From positions 1 to 64,000 of the forward strand of contig JAISKF010000031.1 in NCBI GenBank assembly GCA_031261005.1: a stretch of DNA of 64,000 nt, read 5' to 3'. Both the position numbers and the translations under genes were made by a program. Position 1 is the stretch's first letter, and every line of letters begins with the position of its first letter. Under the pieces are notes generated by a model. It saw only the letters and a list, made by a program, of their open reading frames with translations. It ran no database searches and was not told where the DNA came from. Shown in pieces: positions 41,661 through 51,424 of the stretch. Source of the DNA: Enterobacteriaceae bacterium. GTDB taxonomy: Bacteria; Pseudomonadota; Gammaproteobacteria; Enterobacterales; Enterobacteriaceae.

Positions 41661-41734
41661 TTTAATATCCTATTAAAGAACGTATCTATCAGATAAATAA
41701 AGCATAGATAAAAATATTACTCATCTTTATATGC

Positions 41735-42160
41735 TTAATCGTCAATCAAACGCTTACCGATACACACGGTATCCTGAATTTCATAACCAAGTTTCTCATA
41801 CATACCGATAACAGCATCAAGCGCATCATTATCGTCGCGGATCGCAAGCTGCAATTTCGGGCAGCCGCGCGCAATCAATTTCTTTTCTAACCGGCTGATT
41901 AGCGCATTAGCAATACCGCGGCTGCGATAATCAGGGTGTACGCCGAGATAATACGCCGAACCGCGATGCCCGTCATATCCACCCATAATCGTACCCACGA
42001 CCTCATCTCCGACCGCTGCAACCAGAAACAGTTCAGCATCATGGTATTGATTGCGCTCAATATCCGTTTCAGCATCATTCCACGGGCGCAGCAAATCACA
42101 ACGATCCCACAGCGCCATGACATCATCAAAGTCACCTTGCTTATAGATACGGATTTCCAT
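41735..42160 (-). CDS. ypeA: GNAT-family acetyltransferase YpeA
   Basis: A 141-residue acetyltransferase close to E. coli YpeA. The acetyl-CoA motif is [20 protein letters not shown], preceded by [15 protein letters not shown]. The second ATG (42160) is chosen: it is six bases from GGAG and equals the E. coli terminus. The substrate is unknown. Confidence 0.92.
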   Translation of the reverse strand: MEIRIYKQGDFDDVMALWDRCDLLRPWNDAETDIERNQYHDAELFLVAAVGDEVVGTIMGGYDGHRGSAYYLGVHPDYRSRGIANALISRLEKKLIARGCPKLQLAIRDDNDALDAVIGMYEKLGYEIQDTVCIGKRLIDD

Positions 42161-42257
42161 CATATTCTCCGTTTAACCCTGTAATATTTCACGATTATGG
42201 TATGTTTAGCGCAGAGTTCAATAAAAAGCGCAAATAAATAAAATTAAAGGATAGTTC

Positions 42258-42713
42258 ATGCAAATCTGGGTCGATGCAGACGCCTGCCCTAACGTCATTA
42301 AAGAAGTGCTATTTCGTGCCGCGGAACGTACCCATATCGTTGTAACGTTAGTGGCAAACCAATTTATTAAAACGCCGCCCTCTCCTTATATCCGTAGCTT
42401 ACAAGTCCCTGCGGGTTTCGATGTCGCCGATAACGAAATAGTGAAACGGTGCGAAGCTGGCGATTTGGTGATCACCGCCGATATTCCATTAGCAGCCGAA
42501 GTGCTGGAAAAAGGCGGCGATGCCATCAATCCGCGCGGTGAACGCTACTCACCCGCCACAATCCGCGAACGCCTCACCATGCGTGATTTTATGGATACAT
42601 TACGCGCCAGCGGCGTCCAAACCGGCGGACCTGCCAGCCTGAATCAACGCGATCGCCAGCAGTTTGCGAATGAACTGGATAAGTGGTTGGTAAATAATCT
42701 CAGGTTTAGATAA
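42258..42713 (+). CDS. yaiI: YaiI/YqxD family protein (DUF188)
   Basis: A 151-residue member of a conserved family with a PIN-like fold. [20 protein letters not shown] at the N-terminus and [39 protein letters not shown] are the hallmarks; acidic residues Asp6, Asp8 and Asp95 fit a metal site. The function is not established. Its last codons (NNLRFR-stop) lie inside the left end of repeat copy H, so the C-terminal few residues are repeat-derived. Confidence 0.92.
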   Translation: MQIWVDADACPNVIKEVLFRAAERTHIVVTLVANQFIKTPPSPYIRSLQVPAGFDVADNEIVKRCEAGDLVITADIPLAAEVLEKGGDAINPRGERYSPATIRERLTMRDFMDTLRASGVQTGGPASLNQRDRQQFANELDKWLVNNLRFR

Positions 42714-42850
42714 AAACAATAGATTAATATATTGATAATAAAGAATAATTTGTAGGGGCGACAATCTGTCGCCCGTATTAACAACTCGGTGGGTTCACGG
42801 GCGGCAGATTGCCGCCCCCACGAAAAGAATCGCTGTTTACCCAAACCTCA
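42697..42850 (+). repeat. Interspersed palindromic repeat, copy H
   Basis: A copy between convergent yaiI and napC. The left terminal repeat ATCTCAGGTTTAGATAA includes the yaiI stop codon. Two GC-rich hairpins follow (GGGGCGACAATCTGTCGCCC and GGGCGGCAGATTGCCGCCC). It ends CCCAAACCTCAC, directly before the napC stop. Confidence 0.88.
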
Positions 42851-42851
42851 C

Positions 42852-43469
42852 TTAAAACCCATTTGGTATCCCTGTCATATCCGGCAATTTATGTGCAATA
42901 CCTTTATGACAATCGATACAGGTTTTATTCTCTTTAATCGCCATTGCGTGCATTTTACTGGCAACGGTTTTCTGTTCGGTGAAATCCATAAAATCGAAGT
43001 TATGGCAGTTGCGGCACTCTTGCGAGTTGTTCGCTTTCATGCGCGCCCATTCATTTTTCGCCATCGCTAAGCGATGATCGTCAAACTTCTGCGGCGTGTC
43101 GATAACGCCCGTCACTTTGCCGTACAACTCTTTCGAGGCTTGAATTTTACGGATCATCTTCGGCACGAACTCTTTCGGTACGTGACAATCAGAACAAATG
43201 GCGCGCACACCAGTACGGTTGCTGTAATGCACGGTATCCATATATTCCTGATACACGTTGTCACGCATTTCATGGCAACTCGTACAGAACTTCTCACTGT
43301 TCATCACTTCCATCGTGGCATGAAAACCGTTTAAAAATACGATCCCTGCGATAAAGCCCAAGATCAGTAATGTACCGATCGCCAAACGGCTGGGAGTGCG
43401 GAACCAAGTCCAGATCCGGCGAATGATGCCCGCTTTTTTCTTTTTATTTATAAAAGAATTTTTGTTCAT
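42852..43469 (-). CDS. napC: Membrane tetrahaem cytochrome NapC
   Basis: A 205-residue quinol oxidase of the NapC/NirT family passing electrons to NapB. One membrane anchor lies near residues 28-48. Four haem sites follow: CTSCH, CSDCH, CRNCH and CIDCH. The ATG at 43469 has GGGGGA five bases upstream, better than the TTG at 43481 that abuts napB. Last gene of the nap operon; its 3' end abuts repeat H. Confidence 0.95.
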   Translation of the reverse strand: MNKNSFINKKKKAGIIRRIWTWFRTPSRLAIGTLLILGFIAGIVFLNGFHATMEVMNSEKFCTSCHEMRDNVYQEYMDTVHYSNRTGVRAICSDCHVPKEFVPKMIRKIQASKELYGKVTGVIDTPQKFDDHRLAMAKNEWARMKANNSQECRNCHNFDFMDFTEQKTVASKMHAMAIKENKTCIDCHKGIAHKLPDMTGIPNGF

Positions 43470-43481
43470 GAAATCCCCCAA

Positions 43482-43931
43482 TTACTGACCATATCCCGGA
43501 GCTGGCTCAAAAGTGTTACCGATAATCGGTGCAGCGTCAGCCTGCGGCACATGGCAGGACAGGCAGAAGTAACGACGCGGAGCCACACTACTGCTGACAT
43601 GCCCGTCACTATCAACAAAATGCGTCGGGCTGATGCGCGGTGCGCCGGTAGTTCGGTAACTTTGCACGCCGTGACATTTTAAACAGGTATTCACTTTTGA
43701 TGTCACCTGATAACCATCAACATTATGCGGGATCATCGGCGGTTGGTTGACATAATCCAACGCCATACGCGGTTGCTCTTTAGGCATTAATACCGATCCT
43801 TCCGCTGTGCCGGACACTTCCGGTGACTGGCTTAAATCTACGCCATGATCTGCGGCAAATACGGCGCTGCCCGTGACGAGAGCCGCCAATATTGCCCATA
43901 AAGTCACTTGTTTTTTCAAGATATTAATCAT
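43482..43931 (-). CDS. napB: Periplasmic dihaem cytochrome NapB
   Basis: The small electron-transfer subunit of periplasmic nitrate reductase, 149 residues with a signal peptide (about 1-26). The haem motifs are CLKCH and CLSCH, with the conserved RTTGAPRISPTHF between. The ATG at 43929-43931 with AGGT upstream is preferred; an earlier ATG (43955) overlaps the napH stop and gives an eight-residue extension. Confidence 0.93.
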   Translation of the reverse strand: MINILKKQVTLWAILAALVTGSAVFAADHGVDLSQSPEVSGTAEGSVLMPKEQPRMALDYVNQPPMIPHNVDGYQVTSKVNTCLKCHGVQSYRTTGAPRISPTHFVDSDGHVSSSVAPRRYFCLSCHVPQADAAPIIGNTFEPAPGYGQ

Positions 43932-43951
43932 ATTACTACCTATTTCCCTCA

Positions 43952-44911
43952 TCATTCATCTGACTGCGAACGATGAAATCGTGTTTTTATTTGGAAGACT
44001 TTCTCAGAACAGACATCAATACAGCGACCGCAAGAAATACACTCTTTGCTGAGTACCAATGGGCTTTGCTGTTTGGCAAATAACGGATCACGCAAGACCT
44101 GCGGTTCAGGGCAAATGTTGATGCAATCCATACAGCGGGTGCAGTCCTGACGCTTTTCTGCGCTGATACGCAATATGCCTTTACTGCCAATCACGCCATA
44201 CAACGCCCCAATCGGGCATAAATGCCCGCACCAGCCATGTTCAACGACCAGCAGATCAAACAGGAACACTGCCGCAATCAGCCAGAGACTCGCACCAAAA
44301 CCGACGATCAAGCCGGTGATCAATCCAGCCGAAGCCGAATGACCAAACCCGTTGATTAATCCGCGCCCAAATGCCGATACCGGATTCACCCATTCCCACA
44401 ACAATGTGCCGCTCAATGCGCTACCAACAATAATGGCAATCAAAATGCCATAACGCAGTGATGCCGGAACAGAAGCACTGTTGCGAATCCCTAACTTGCG
44501 CCGCAGCCAAGCGGCAAAGTCAGTAACAAGGCTTAGCGGGCAAACCCAGCCGCAAAATACACGACTGGCAAACAGCGCATACACCAAAGCGATAATTACG
44601 CCGCCGATCAACGCATACCATTGCGACCATGCCGACCAATTCGTCCAGTCCGATCTAACCGGAACAGCAGGAATATTTCCGCTCGCCAGACTTTGCAGCA
44701 GAATTAACGGATCGCTGAACGGGATCGTCCCCAGCAGCATACTGCCGCTGTAATTCCCGCGCAGAATCCACATACTGAACAAAGGACCGGAGAGAAACAT
44801 CGCCAGAATAAGCAACTGGCTGACACGCCGTAATACCAGAAAACGATGGCTATACCACCAGCCATATTTCACGAGAGCATCATGACCTGCTTGCTTCGGT
44901 GCATTAGCCAT
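43952..44911 (-). CDS. napH: Quinol dehydrogenase membrane component NapH
   Basis: A 319-residue inner-membrane protein with about four to five helices and the FCGWVCPLSLVTDF and WCGHLCPIGALYG motifs (CX3CP). Two C-terminal 4Fe-4S clusters are seen as CTRCMDCINICPEP and CISCGRCIDVCSE. With NapG it feeds electrons from ubiquinol to NapC/NapB. Its ATG shares one base with the napG stop (TAATG). Confidence 0.95.
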   Translation of the reverse strand: MANAPKQAGHDALVKYGWWYSHRFLVLRRVSQLLILAMFLSGPLFSMWILRGNYSGSMLLGTIPFSDPLILLQSLASGNIPAVPVRSDWTNWSAWSQWYALIGGVIIALVYALFASRVFCGWVCPLSLVTDFAAWLRRKLGIRNSASVPASLRYGILIAIIVGSALSGTLLWEWVNPVSAFGRGLINGFGHSASAGLITGLIVGFGASLWLIAAVFLFDLLVVEHGWCGHLCPIGALYGVIGSKGILRISAEKRQDCTRCMDCINICPEPQVLRDPLFAKQQSPLVLSKECISCGRCIDVCSEKVFQIKTRFHRSQSDE

Positions 44912-45771
44912 TATTGCCCTCCTTTCGGCGCTGGCGCTGATGTTGACGCCGGTAACGGGATTGATTCAAGAGCCGGAGCGGGGATCGGCACAGTGTCCGG
45001 TTTACGGGTAGGCAGCGTCAGATTATCAGGGATCAATGAATGCCCCTCTTTCTCTTTTTCTACCCAACCCAACCGATAATGTTGCCCCAGTTTGCCCAAT
45101 GCCAGAGACAGCGGAAGTACTTTGATCGCAGCCTCATCTAACACACAAGCATCTTCGCATTTACCGCAGCCGGTACAGTATTCACTGTGTACTGTTGGTA
45201 AAAACTTAGCGTGCATCTCCGTGCGCTCATTGCGGTGCATTTCCAGCGTAATGGCTTTGTTGATTAACGGGCAAACACGATGGCAAACATCGCAGCGTAA
45301 TCCCTGCCAGTTCAGGCAGTTTTCGTGATCAAGCAAAACAGCAAGTCCCATTCGGGACTGATCAATGTCTGTTAAAGAAGAATTAAGAGCGCCGCTCGGA
45401 CAGGCTTTCACACAAGGAATATCATCACACATCTCGCAAGGTGTTTGACGTGCCACAAAATACGGCGTGCCTGATGAAACCGGCGACAATAGCGTTGCCA
45501 GTTTCAAGGTGTCGTAAGGGCAATCCTGCACACATTGCCCGCAGCGGATACAAGCGCGGTTAAACGCTTCTTCCGGCAGCGCGCCCGGCGGTCGCAAAGC
45601 GATCCCCTCGCGTGATTGGGACTGTTTTTGCGGAATCCCCAGCAGCAACGCAAGACCGGCTAAACCACCGGCACTGCGTATCGCGTCGCGTAAAAAACGG
45701 CGGCGTGCAGGGGTTTTATCTCTATTCCTGATAACGGCGTTATCCTGTGCGGAGGTCTTTTCCTGACTCAT
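44911..45771 (-). CDS. napG: Ferredoxin-type protein NapG with C-terminal extension
   Basis: A 286-residue Tat-exported protein (RRRFLRD near residues 23-29). Four 4Fe-4S clusters are encoded: [40 protein letters not shown] with its preceding Cys, and [12 protein letters not shown]. It is much longer than E. coli NapG (231): the N-terminus is about ten residues longer, and a Pro/Ala/Ser-rich tail of about 45 residues follows the normal end ([10 protein letters not shown]...). The tail lacks cysteines. It lies between napA and napH with one-base coupling. Confidence 0.94.
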   Translation of the reverse strand: MSQEKTSAQDNAVIRNRDKTPARRRFLRDAIRSAGGLAGLALLLGIPQKQSQSREGIALRPPGALPEEAFNRACIRCGQCVQDCPYDTLKLATLLSPVSSGTPYFVARQTPCEMCDDIPCVKACPSGALNSSLTDIDQSRMGLAVLLDHENCLNWQGLRCDVCHRVCPLINKAITLEMHRNERTEMHAKFLPTVHSEYCTGCGKCEDACVLDEAAIKVLPLSLALGKLGQHYRLGWVEKEKEGHSLIPDNLTLPTRKPDTVPIPAPALESIPLPASTSAPAPKGGQ

Positions 45772-45791
45772 GTTTAAGCGCCCGAAGTACC

Positions 45792-48275
45792 TTATGCTTT
45801 AACCACTTTAACCGCACATTTCTTGTAGTCAGTCTCTTTTGACAAGGGATCGGTGGCGTCCAGTGTCAAGTTATTGACTAGCTGTGCTGCGTCAAAGAAT
45901 GGCATATACACTAAGCCTTGTGGCACTCTATTTCTGCCGCGCGTTTCCACAATGGAAACCAGCTCACCGCGCCGCGACTGCACTTTCACTTTATCGCCGC
46001 GGCGAATGCCGCGCTTTTGTGCATCTTGCGGGTGAATAAACAGTACCGCTTCAGGGAATGCCCGATGCAGTTCCGGTACACGGCGCGTCATAGAACCGGT
46101 ATGCCAGTGTTCCAACACTCGACCTGTAGACAACCACAGATCAAATTCATCATCAGGGCTTTCTGCTGGCGGTTCATACGGCAGTGCGAAGATCACCGCT
46201 TTACCATCTGGCTTGCCGTAGAATTTAACGTCTTCACCGGATTTCACATAAGAGTCGTAACCCTCACGATAACGCCATAGCGTTTCCTTGCCGTCTACTA
46301 CCGGCCAACGCAAACCGCGCGCTTTATGGTAATCATCAAAAGGAGCTAAGTCGTGACCGTGACCGCGACCAAATCCGGCATACTCTTCAAATAAGCCTTT
46401 TTGCAAGTAGTAGCCAAATTCGCGTGATTCATCATTAAGCTGACCGTCTGCCAGTTCATCAAGTTTGAATTTATCCACCTGACCGTTAGCAAACAGAATG
46501 TCATACAGCGTTTTACCGCGATATTGCGGGTTCTTATCCAGTAATTCGGCAGACCAAACGTCATCAGTTTTGAAATATTTGGAGAACTCAACAATTTGCC
46601 ATAAGTCAGATTTAGCATCGACTGGTGCTTTCACTTGCTGACGCCAGAATTGAGTACGACGTTCCGCATTACCGTAAGCGCCCTCTTTTTCCACCCACAT
46701 GGCAGTTGGTAAAATCAAATCCGCAGATAACGCACTGATGGTTGGATACACATCAGAGACCACAACAAAATTTTGCGGATCACGCCAGCCAGGCAGACGA
46801 TCCTGATTAATATTCGGACCTGCCTGCATATTGTTGGTACATAGCGTCCAGTACGCATTCAGTTTGCCGTCTTTCAGCGCGCGATCTTGCGCGACCGCAT
46901 GTAAGCCGATCGAGCCTAAAATCGTTCCCTCTGGCAGTTTCCATTTTTCTTCTGCTATTTTGCGGTGTGCTTCATTCGTCACCACCATATCGGCTGGCAG
47001 ACGGTGAGCAAACGTACCGACTTCACGCGCAGTACCGCAAGCAGACGGCTGACCGGTTAAAGAAAAAGGTCCGCAGCCTGGCGTAGAAATTTTGCCGGTT
47101 AACAGATGAATGTTGTAACACAGGTTATTTGCCCAAACGCCGCGAGTATGCTGGTTAAAACCCATCGTCCAGAAAGAGATCACTTTCACTTTTGGATCGG
47201 CATACAGTTTTGCCAGTTCAAGCAGTGAATCTTTTTGTACGCCCGTCATTTCAGCGGTTTTTTCTAACGTATATTCAGCAACAAAGGCTTTATATTCGTC
47301 GAATGTCATCGGCGTTGATTTATCGCTGTTGGGATTTTTCGCGGCTTTTTCTAACGGATTATTTGGACGTAAACCGTAACCAATATCGGTTTCACCGCGC
47401 CGAATATTGACATGTTTATCCAGAAAATCCTGATTTACCGCGCCGTTCTGAATAATGTAGTTGGCGATATAGTTTAAGATCACCAAATCCGTTTGCGGTT
47501 TGAAAATAATCGGATTGTCCGCCAGCTCAAAGCTGCGGTTTTCAAAGGTGGAAAGTACCGCAACTTTAACCTCAGGATTAGACAAACGGCGGTCGGTAAT
47601 GCGTGACCATAAAATCGGGTGCATTTCCGCCATGTTGGAACCCCACAACACGAACGCATCAGCTTGTTCGATGTCATCGTAGCAGCCCATCGGTTCGTCC
47701 ATACCAAAGGTACGCATAAAGCCGACAACCGCACTCGCCATACAGTGACGGGCATTAGGATCGATATTATTGGAGCGGAAACCGGCTTTAAACAGTTTCG
47801 CCGCGGCATAACCTTCCCAGATAGTAAACTGACCGGAAGCAAACATGCCGCCGCCGTTTGGTCCTTTATCTTTAAAGGCTTTTTTGTATTTTTCACTCAT
47901 GATGGTGAACGCTTGATCCCAGCTTACCGGAGTAAACTCACCATCTTTATTGAATTCACCGTTTTTCATTCGCAGCAGCGGTTGAGTTAAACGGTCTTTT
48001 CCGTACATAATTTTTGGTAGAAAGTAGCCTTTAATGCAGTTTAAACCGCGATTCACCGGTGCATCAGGATCGCCCTGTGAAGCGACCATTCGACCATTTT
48101 GTGTACCAACCAGAACGCTGCAACCTGTACCGCAGAAACGGCACGGTGCTTTGTCCCACTTAATGGCATCATCACCATCGGCAGCAACAGCAACCGTCGG
48201 GATTGTCATTCCGGCAGCGACTGCGGCAGCTGCCACTGCATTGGCTTTCATGAAGTCTCTACGACTGAGTTTCAT
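45792..48275 (-). CDS. napA: Periplasmic nitrate reductase catalytic subunit NapA
   Basis: An 827-residue molybdoenzyme reducing nitrate to nitrite. The Tat signal has SRRDFMK (residues 4-10). The [4Fe-4S] ligands are Cys45, Cys48, Cys52 and Cys80, and the Mo ligand is Cys178 in NARHCMAS. The C-terminal molybdopterin-binding domain has [17 protein letters not shown]. Length equals E. coli NapA within one residue. Its start overlaps napD by four bases, napD encoding its maturation chaperone. Confidence 0.97.
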   Translation of the reverse strand: MKLSRRDFMKANAVAAAAVAAGMTIPTVAVAADGDDAIKWDKAPCRFCGTGCSVLVGTQNGRMVASQGDPDAPVNRGLNCIKGYFLPKIMYGKDRLTQPLLRMKNGEFNKDGEFTPVSWDQAFTIMSEKYKKAFKDKGPNGGGMFASGQFTIWEGYAAAKLFKAGFRSNNIDPNARHCMASAVVGFMRTFGMDEPMGCYDDIEQADAFVLWGSNMAEMHPILWSRITDRRLSNPEVKVAVLSTFENRSFELADNPIIFKPQTDLVILNYIANYIIQNGAVNQDFLDKHVNIRRGETDIGYGLRPNNPLEKAAKNPNSDKSTPMTFDEYKAFVAEYTLEKTAEMTGVQKDSLLELAKLYADPKVKVISFWTMGFNQHTRGVWANNLCYNIHLLTGKISTPGCGPFSLTGQPSACGTAREVGTFAHRLPADMVVTNEAHRKIAEEKWKLPEGTILGSIGLHAVAQDRALKDGKLNAYWTLCTNNMQAGPNINQDRLPGWRDPQNFVVVSDVYPTISALSADLILPTAMWVEKEGAYGNAERRTQFWRQQVKAPVDAKSDLWQIVEFSKYFKTDDVWSAELLDKNPQYRGKTLYDILFANGQVDKFKLDELADGQLNDESREFGYYLQKGLFEEYAGFGRGHGHDLAPFDDYHKARGLRWPVVDGKETLWRYREGYDSYVKSGEDVKFYGKPDGKAVIFALPYEPPAESPDDEFDLWLSTGRVLEHWHTGSMTRRVPELHRAFPEAVLFIHPQDAQKRGIRRGDKVKVQSRRGELVSIVETRGRNRVPQGLVYMPFFDAAQLVNNLTLDATDPLSKETDYKKCAVKVVKA

Positions 48276-48541
48276 GGCATATCCTCACCTTGCTCATCTT
48301 GCTGGTGATAAACCAGCGACACCGCCAACACGCCCGCCATATCTCGTGTTGACTCAATTTGGGCAAACAGTTCATCGGAATTGTTTGCCTGCATAACAAC
48401 GACTAACTTGCCTTCTTCTTTGTTCACGCAAGGGATCTCTGTCCCCGATAGCGCGCACAATGCTTCACTAACAGTTGCAATATCGTCCGGTTTTACGCGA
48501 ACGATCAAACTACATACATGCCATTCATTGGGTTGTTTCAT
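48272..48541 (-). CDS. napD: NapA signal-peptide-binding chaperone NapD
   Basis: An 89-residue cytoplasmic chaperone that binds the Tat signal peptide of NapA during cofactor loading. The [18 protein letters not shown] start and [14 protein letters not shown] are typical. It overlaps napA by four bases and lies 120 bases after napF, a wider gap than in E. coli. Confidence 0.94.
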   Translation of the reverse strand: MKQPNEWHVCSLIVRVKPDDIATVSEALCALSGTEIPCVNKEEGKLVVVMQANNSDELFAQIESTRDMAGVLAVSLVYHQQDEQGEDMP

Positions 48542-48661
48542 TATTTTTATCGCTATTTGTTATTGCTCGTTTCTTATATTTTGGGGTGATGTTGTATTTA
48601 ATTCCCCGCCACAAAAGGGTATTTTCATCGGTAAAACCGAATGATGGTTATTGCTCCGACG

Positions 48662-49138
48662 TTAAGAAACCCTAATCGCCTGAACCGGACAACTTCGGAT
48701 ACAAGCACCGCAGCCGGTACAGCTCGCCATATCAAGTACCGGTTGCGCCGTTGTACCTAAACGAAGCTGAAACTTAATCGCGCCTGTTTCACATTCGTCC
48801 TGACAACTGCGGCAAGTCACGCCTTGATTCATCAGGCAAGATTGACCAATGCTGGCAACTCGCTGCCATGCAGGTGTATCGATCGGACGAAATACCGGTT
48901 CAGGGCAAACTTCCGCGCAGCGTCCGCAAAATGTGCATTCAGCGCGCTGGAAATCAATTTCTGGAAAAGCCTGCTGACTGCTGGCGATCAAAACGCCGGT
49001 TTCACAGGCATCAACACAAGCATGACAACGGCTACAGAGGTCGGTAAATTGCTCCTCTGCTATCGACCACGGCGCTCTAATGGTTGAACTACGATGCCAT
49101 TGCCCGCGTAACAGATTGCGTCTCGATAAAATTGCCAT
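48662..49138 (-). CDS. napF: Ferredoxin-type protein NapF
   Basis: A 158-residue cytoplasmic iron-sulfur protein, first gene of the nap operon. Three cluster motifs are clear: CSRCHACVDACETG, CTFCGRCAEVCPEP and CTGCGACIRSCPVQ, plus an extra CRSCQDECETG. In E. coli it interacts with NapA during maturation. The spacer to narQ contains FNR- and NarP-like sites. Confidence 0.95.
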   Translation of the reverse strand: MAILSRRNLLRGQWHRSSTIRAPWSIAEEQFTDLCSRCHACVDACETGVLIASSQQAFPEIDFQRAECTFCGRCAEVCPEPVFRPIDTPAWQRVASIGQSCLMNQGVTCRSCQDECETGAIKFQLRLGTTAQPVLDMASCTGCGACIRSCPVQAIRVS

Positions 49139-49212
49139 GCTAAAGCCCTTATCGGCTACTTATTAAGACTATGGTGAGATTAAGTTAATCGTTGATAAGC
49201 CAGTAATATAAT

Positions 49213-49227
49213 TACCCATTGTAGGTA
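49213..49227. promoter_or_regulatory. NarP/NarL-like inverted heptamer
   Basis: TACCCATTGTAGGTA contains TACC/GGTA ends and a TACYYMT-type heptamer, spaced one base tighter than the standard 7-2-7 arrangement. It lies 75 bases upstream of napF, whose regulation by NarP is known in E. coli. Confidence 0.45.
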
Positions 49228-49241
49228 AATAGGCAGGTTGG

Positions 49242-49255
49242 TTGCGCTAGATCAA
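49242..49255. promoter_or_regulatory. FNR-like site
   Basis: TTGCGCTAGATCAA matches eight of the ten conserved positions of TTGAT-N4-ATCAA. It lies between divergent napF and narQ, about 105 bases from either start, as expected for anaerobic activation of nap. Confidence 0.5.
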
Positions 49256-49368
49256 TCATCTGCGGCATTTTTCGCCGAATATTTGAGCCATGTACGATTT
49301 TATTCAGGAATTTTTCCGCCAAACACCGCAGAATAATCAGTTATCAGTGGGGATAAGGATCATAAAAA

Positions 49369-51063
49369 ATGATGCAGTCGGTTAAACGTTCGGTCACCAG
49401 CTCTATTGCACGCATGTTGATCGCTATTGTGATCCTTTCAATTTTGTCCACCTCGCTGGCGCTGGTAACGCTCGCTGCCAGCCGAACTGATGCGGAAGCT
49501 ATTAATATTTCCGGTTCGCTGCGTATGCAAAGCTATCGTTTAGCTTACGATTTGACGACCAACTCACTTTATCTCAACGCGCATATTCATCAATATGACG
49601 ACTCGATAAATGCACCTGCGTTAAAAGAGATCAACTCATTCTATTTTCCTAAAGATATTCAGCAAAAATATCAAACCCTGTTAGATCGCTGGAAATTACT
49701 GGAACAAGATCTCAGAAACGGAAATGATAATATTTATATCAATCAGTTAGGTGATTACGTTCATCAAATTAATGATTTTGTCTTAGCGATTCAGATTTTT
49801 TCTGAACTAAAACTGAAAGTGACCAGCGCGATTAGTATCGCCAGTTTCCTGATCACCGCTGGATTGGTGTTCTTTGTTATCTACTTTAGCCGCAGTAAAA
49901 TCGTTGCGCCGCTCAATCGTATGGTTACTGCCAGTCACTATATTCAAACCGGTCATTTTGATCATCAGCCGCTCGATACCAGCCAGCCCAATGAGCTTGG
50001 CGTGCTGGCAAGTGCTTTTACAACAATGTCATCAGAACTGGCGAAACTGTATCAATCGCTGGCGCAGAAAGTCGAAGAGAAAACGCTGAGACTCACCGAA
50101 GCCAATCGCTCACTTGGTGTGTTGTATGACTGCCTGCAAGCGTTGAGCGTCAGTCAGGTTGAGCGCCAGTGTTTTGAGCAAGTGCTGCGGATTGTGCATG
50201 ACAGCCAAAAGCTGAAAATTATCCGCCTTGAAGTGCAGGATAGCGGCGAAGGACGCTGGGTGATCGAGGAAGGAACTGAGGATAAAAATCAGCGCTGGCA
50301 ACATCTGGCATTGCAGCAAGACGAAATCAATTTAGGGGCATTAAGCTGGCAATGTTCAGATTCGCCGGTTTACCCACAATTAATCGAAAATGTGAGTAAT
50401 ATACTCAGTCGCGGTATCTATTTTAATCGGGCGCAAAAACGCTATTTGCAAGTTTTGTTAATGGAGGAGCGCGCGACTATCGCCCGCGAACTGCATGACT
50501 CGCTGGCGCAATCACTCTCTTTCCTGCGGATTCAACTTACGTTGCTTAAAAGAGTCATTCCCGATGATAATAATACCGCTAAACGTGTTATTAATGATTT
50601 TGATCAGGCACTTTCCAGCGCTTATTATCAATTACGAGAATTGTTGGCGACATTCCGTTTAACGATACAGGAAGCGGATTTGCATGAAGCACTTAATCAA
50701 TTAATCACACCGTTACAGGCACAAACGGAAGTCCCGATTCAGCTCCACTGTGCGTTATCATCACAGGCATTAAATGCACAGCAGCAAGTCCATGCGTTGC
50801 AGATTGTCCGTGAAGCCGTGCTGAATGCCATTAAACACGCAAATGCCAAAACCATTAATGTCAGTTGTGAACCAACAGCAGACGGTAATAATATGCTGAC
50901 CATTACCGATGATGGCTTAGGTATTCAAAGTGTTGATGAACCAGAGGGGCATTACGGATTAAATATTATGAGTGAACGGGCAGCACGCTTAGGCGGAACG
51001 CTATCCATCAGGCGAAGAGAGCAAGGCGGAACTTGTGTTTGTCTTATTTTTCCGCAACAGTAA
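49369..51063 (+). CDS. narQ: Nitrate/nitrite sensor histidine kinase NarQ
   Basis: A 564-residue sensor. Two membrane helices bound a periplasmic four-helix sensor with the ligand-binding P-box (SGSLRMQSYRLAYDL, about residues 47-61). HAMP, a signalling coil and a GAF-like region follow. The HPK7-type kinase has His376 in RELHDSLAQSLSFLR and the N and G boxes VREAVLNAIKHANA, EGHYGLNIM. It aligns with E. coli NarQ (566) rather than NarX. AAGGA precedes the ATG. It is divergent from the nap operon and followed by narP. Confidence 0.95.
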   Translation: MMQSVKRSVTSSIARMLIAIVILSILSTSLALVTLAASRTDAEAINISGSLRMQSYRLAYDLTTNSLYLNAHIHQYDDSINAPALKEINSFYFPKDIQQKYQTLLDRWKLLEQDLRNGNDNIYINQLGDYVHQINDFVLAIQIFSELKLKVTSAISIASFLITAGLVFFVIYFSRSKIVAPLNRMVTASHYIQTGHFDHQPLDTSQPNELGVLASAFTTMSSELAKLYQSLAQKVEEKTLRLTEANRSLGVLYDCLQALSVSQVERQCFEQVLRIVHDSQKLKIIRLEVQDSGEGRWVIEEGTEDKNQRWQHLALQQDEINLGALSWQCSDSPVYPQLIENVSNILSRGIYFNRAQKRYLQVLLMEERATIARELHDSLAQSLSFLRIQLTLLKRVIPDDNNTAKRVINDFDQALSSAYYQLRELLATFRLTIQEADLHEALNQLITPLQAQTEVPIQLHCALSSQALNAQQQVHALQIVREAVLNAIKHANAKTINVSCEPTADGNNMLTITDDGLGIQSVDEPEGHYGLNIMSERAARLGGTLSIRRREQGGTCVCLIFPQQ

Positions 51064-51157
51064 CTATCCATAACAGTAACTATCCGTAACAAAAAGTAAA
51101 TAGCACTATTTAGTAGTAAGTTGTCACAATAATAAGTTGTCATAATAAGCAGTAATT

Positions 51158-51333
51158 AACCTCAGATTTGGATAAGAAAACGGTAAAAATGTTAGATTAA
51201 TAATTAAAGAATAATTTGTAGAGACGGTAATTGAACTGCTGCCTATTGATTTCATGGTAGTTTGGCGACGGAAAATCACATAATTATTTGAAATTTATCG
51301 TAATAATATAACTTCTTATCTAAAGCTCAGGTT
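51158..51333 (+). repeat. Interspersed palindromic repeat, copy I (both termini)
   Basis: A 176-base copy in the narQ-narP spacer with both terminal repeats (AACCTCAGATTTGGATAAGA and TTATCTAAAGCTCAGGTT), extended by TTAA on each side. The core hairpin is degenerate (GAGACGGTAATTGAACTGCTGCC). It makes up half of the 51064-51424 gap; narP probably has its own promoter or is read through from narQ. Confidence 0.88.
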
Positions 51334-51424
51334 AACTATGTTAACAATAAAGTGCATAAAAAATAATTATTAAATTTATCGAGCGAGCAGCTTAAAAAAA
51401 TATTCAAAGAATGGAGCAATAACA

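Noticed and set aside
42719..42815. The repeats read as CRISPR repeats, because of the GC-rich palindromes
   Set aside because: Copies are dispersed over the window, in both orientations and of unequal length, without regular spacers or cas genes.
47480..48396. Long open frames on both strands inside napA, napH and tmcA
   Set aside because: They are shadows of well-conserved genes in other frames, with no domain of their own.
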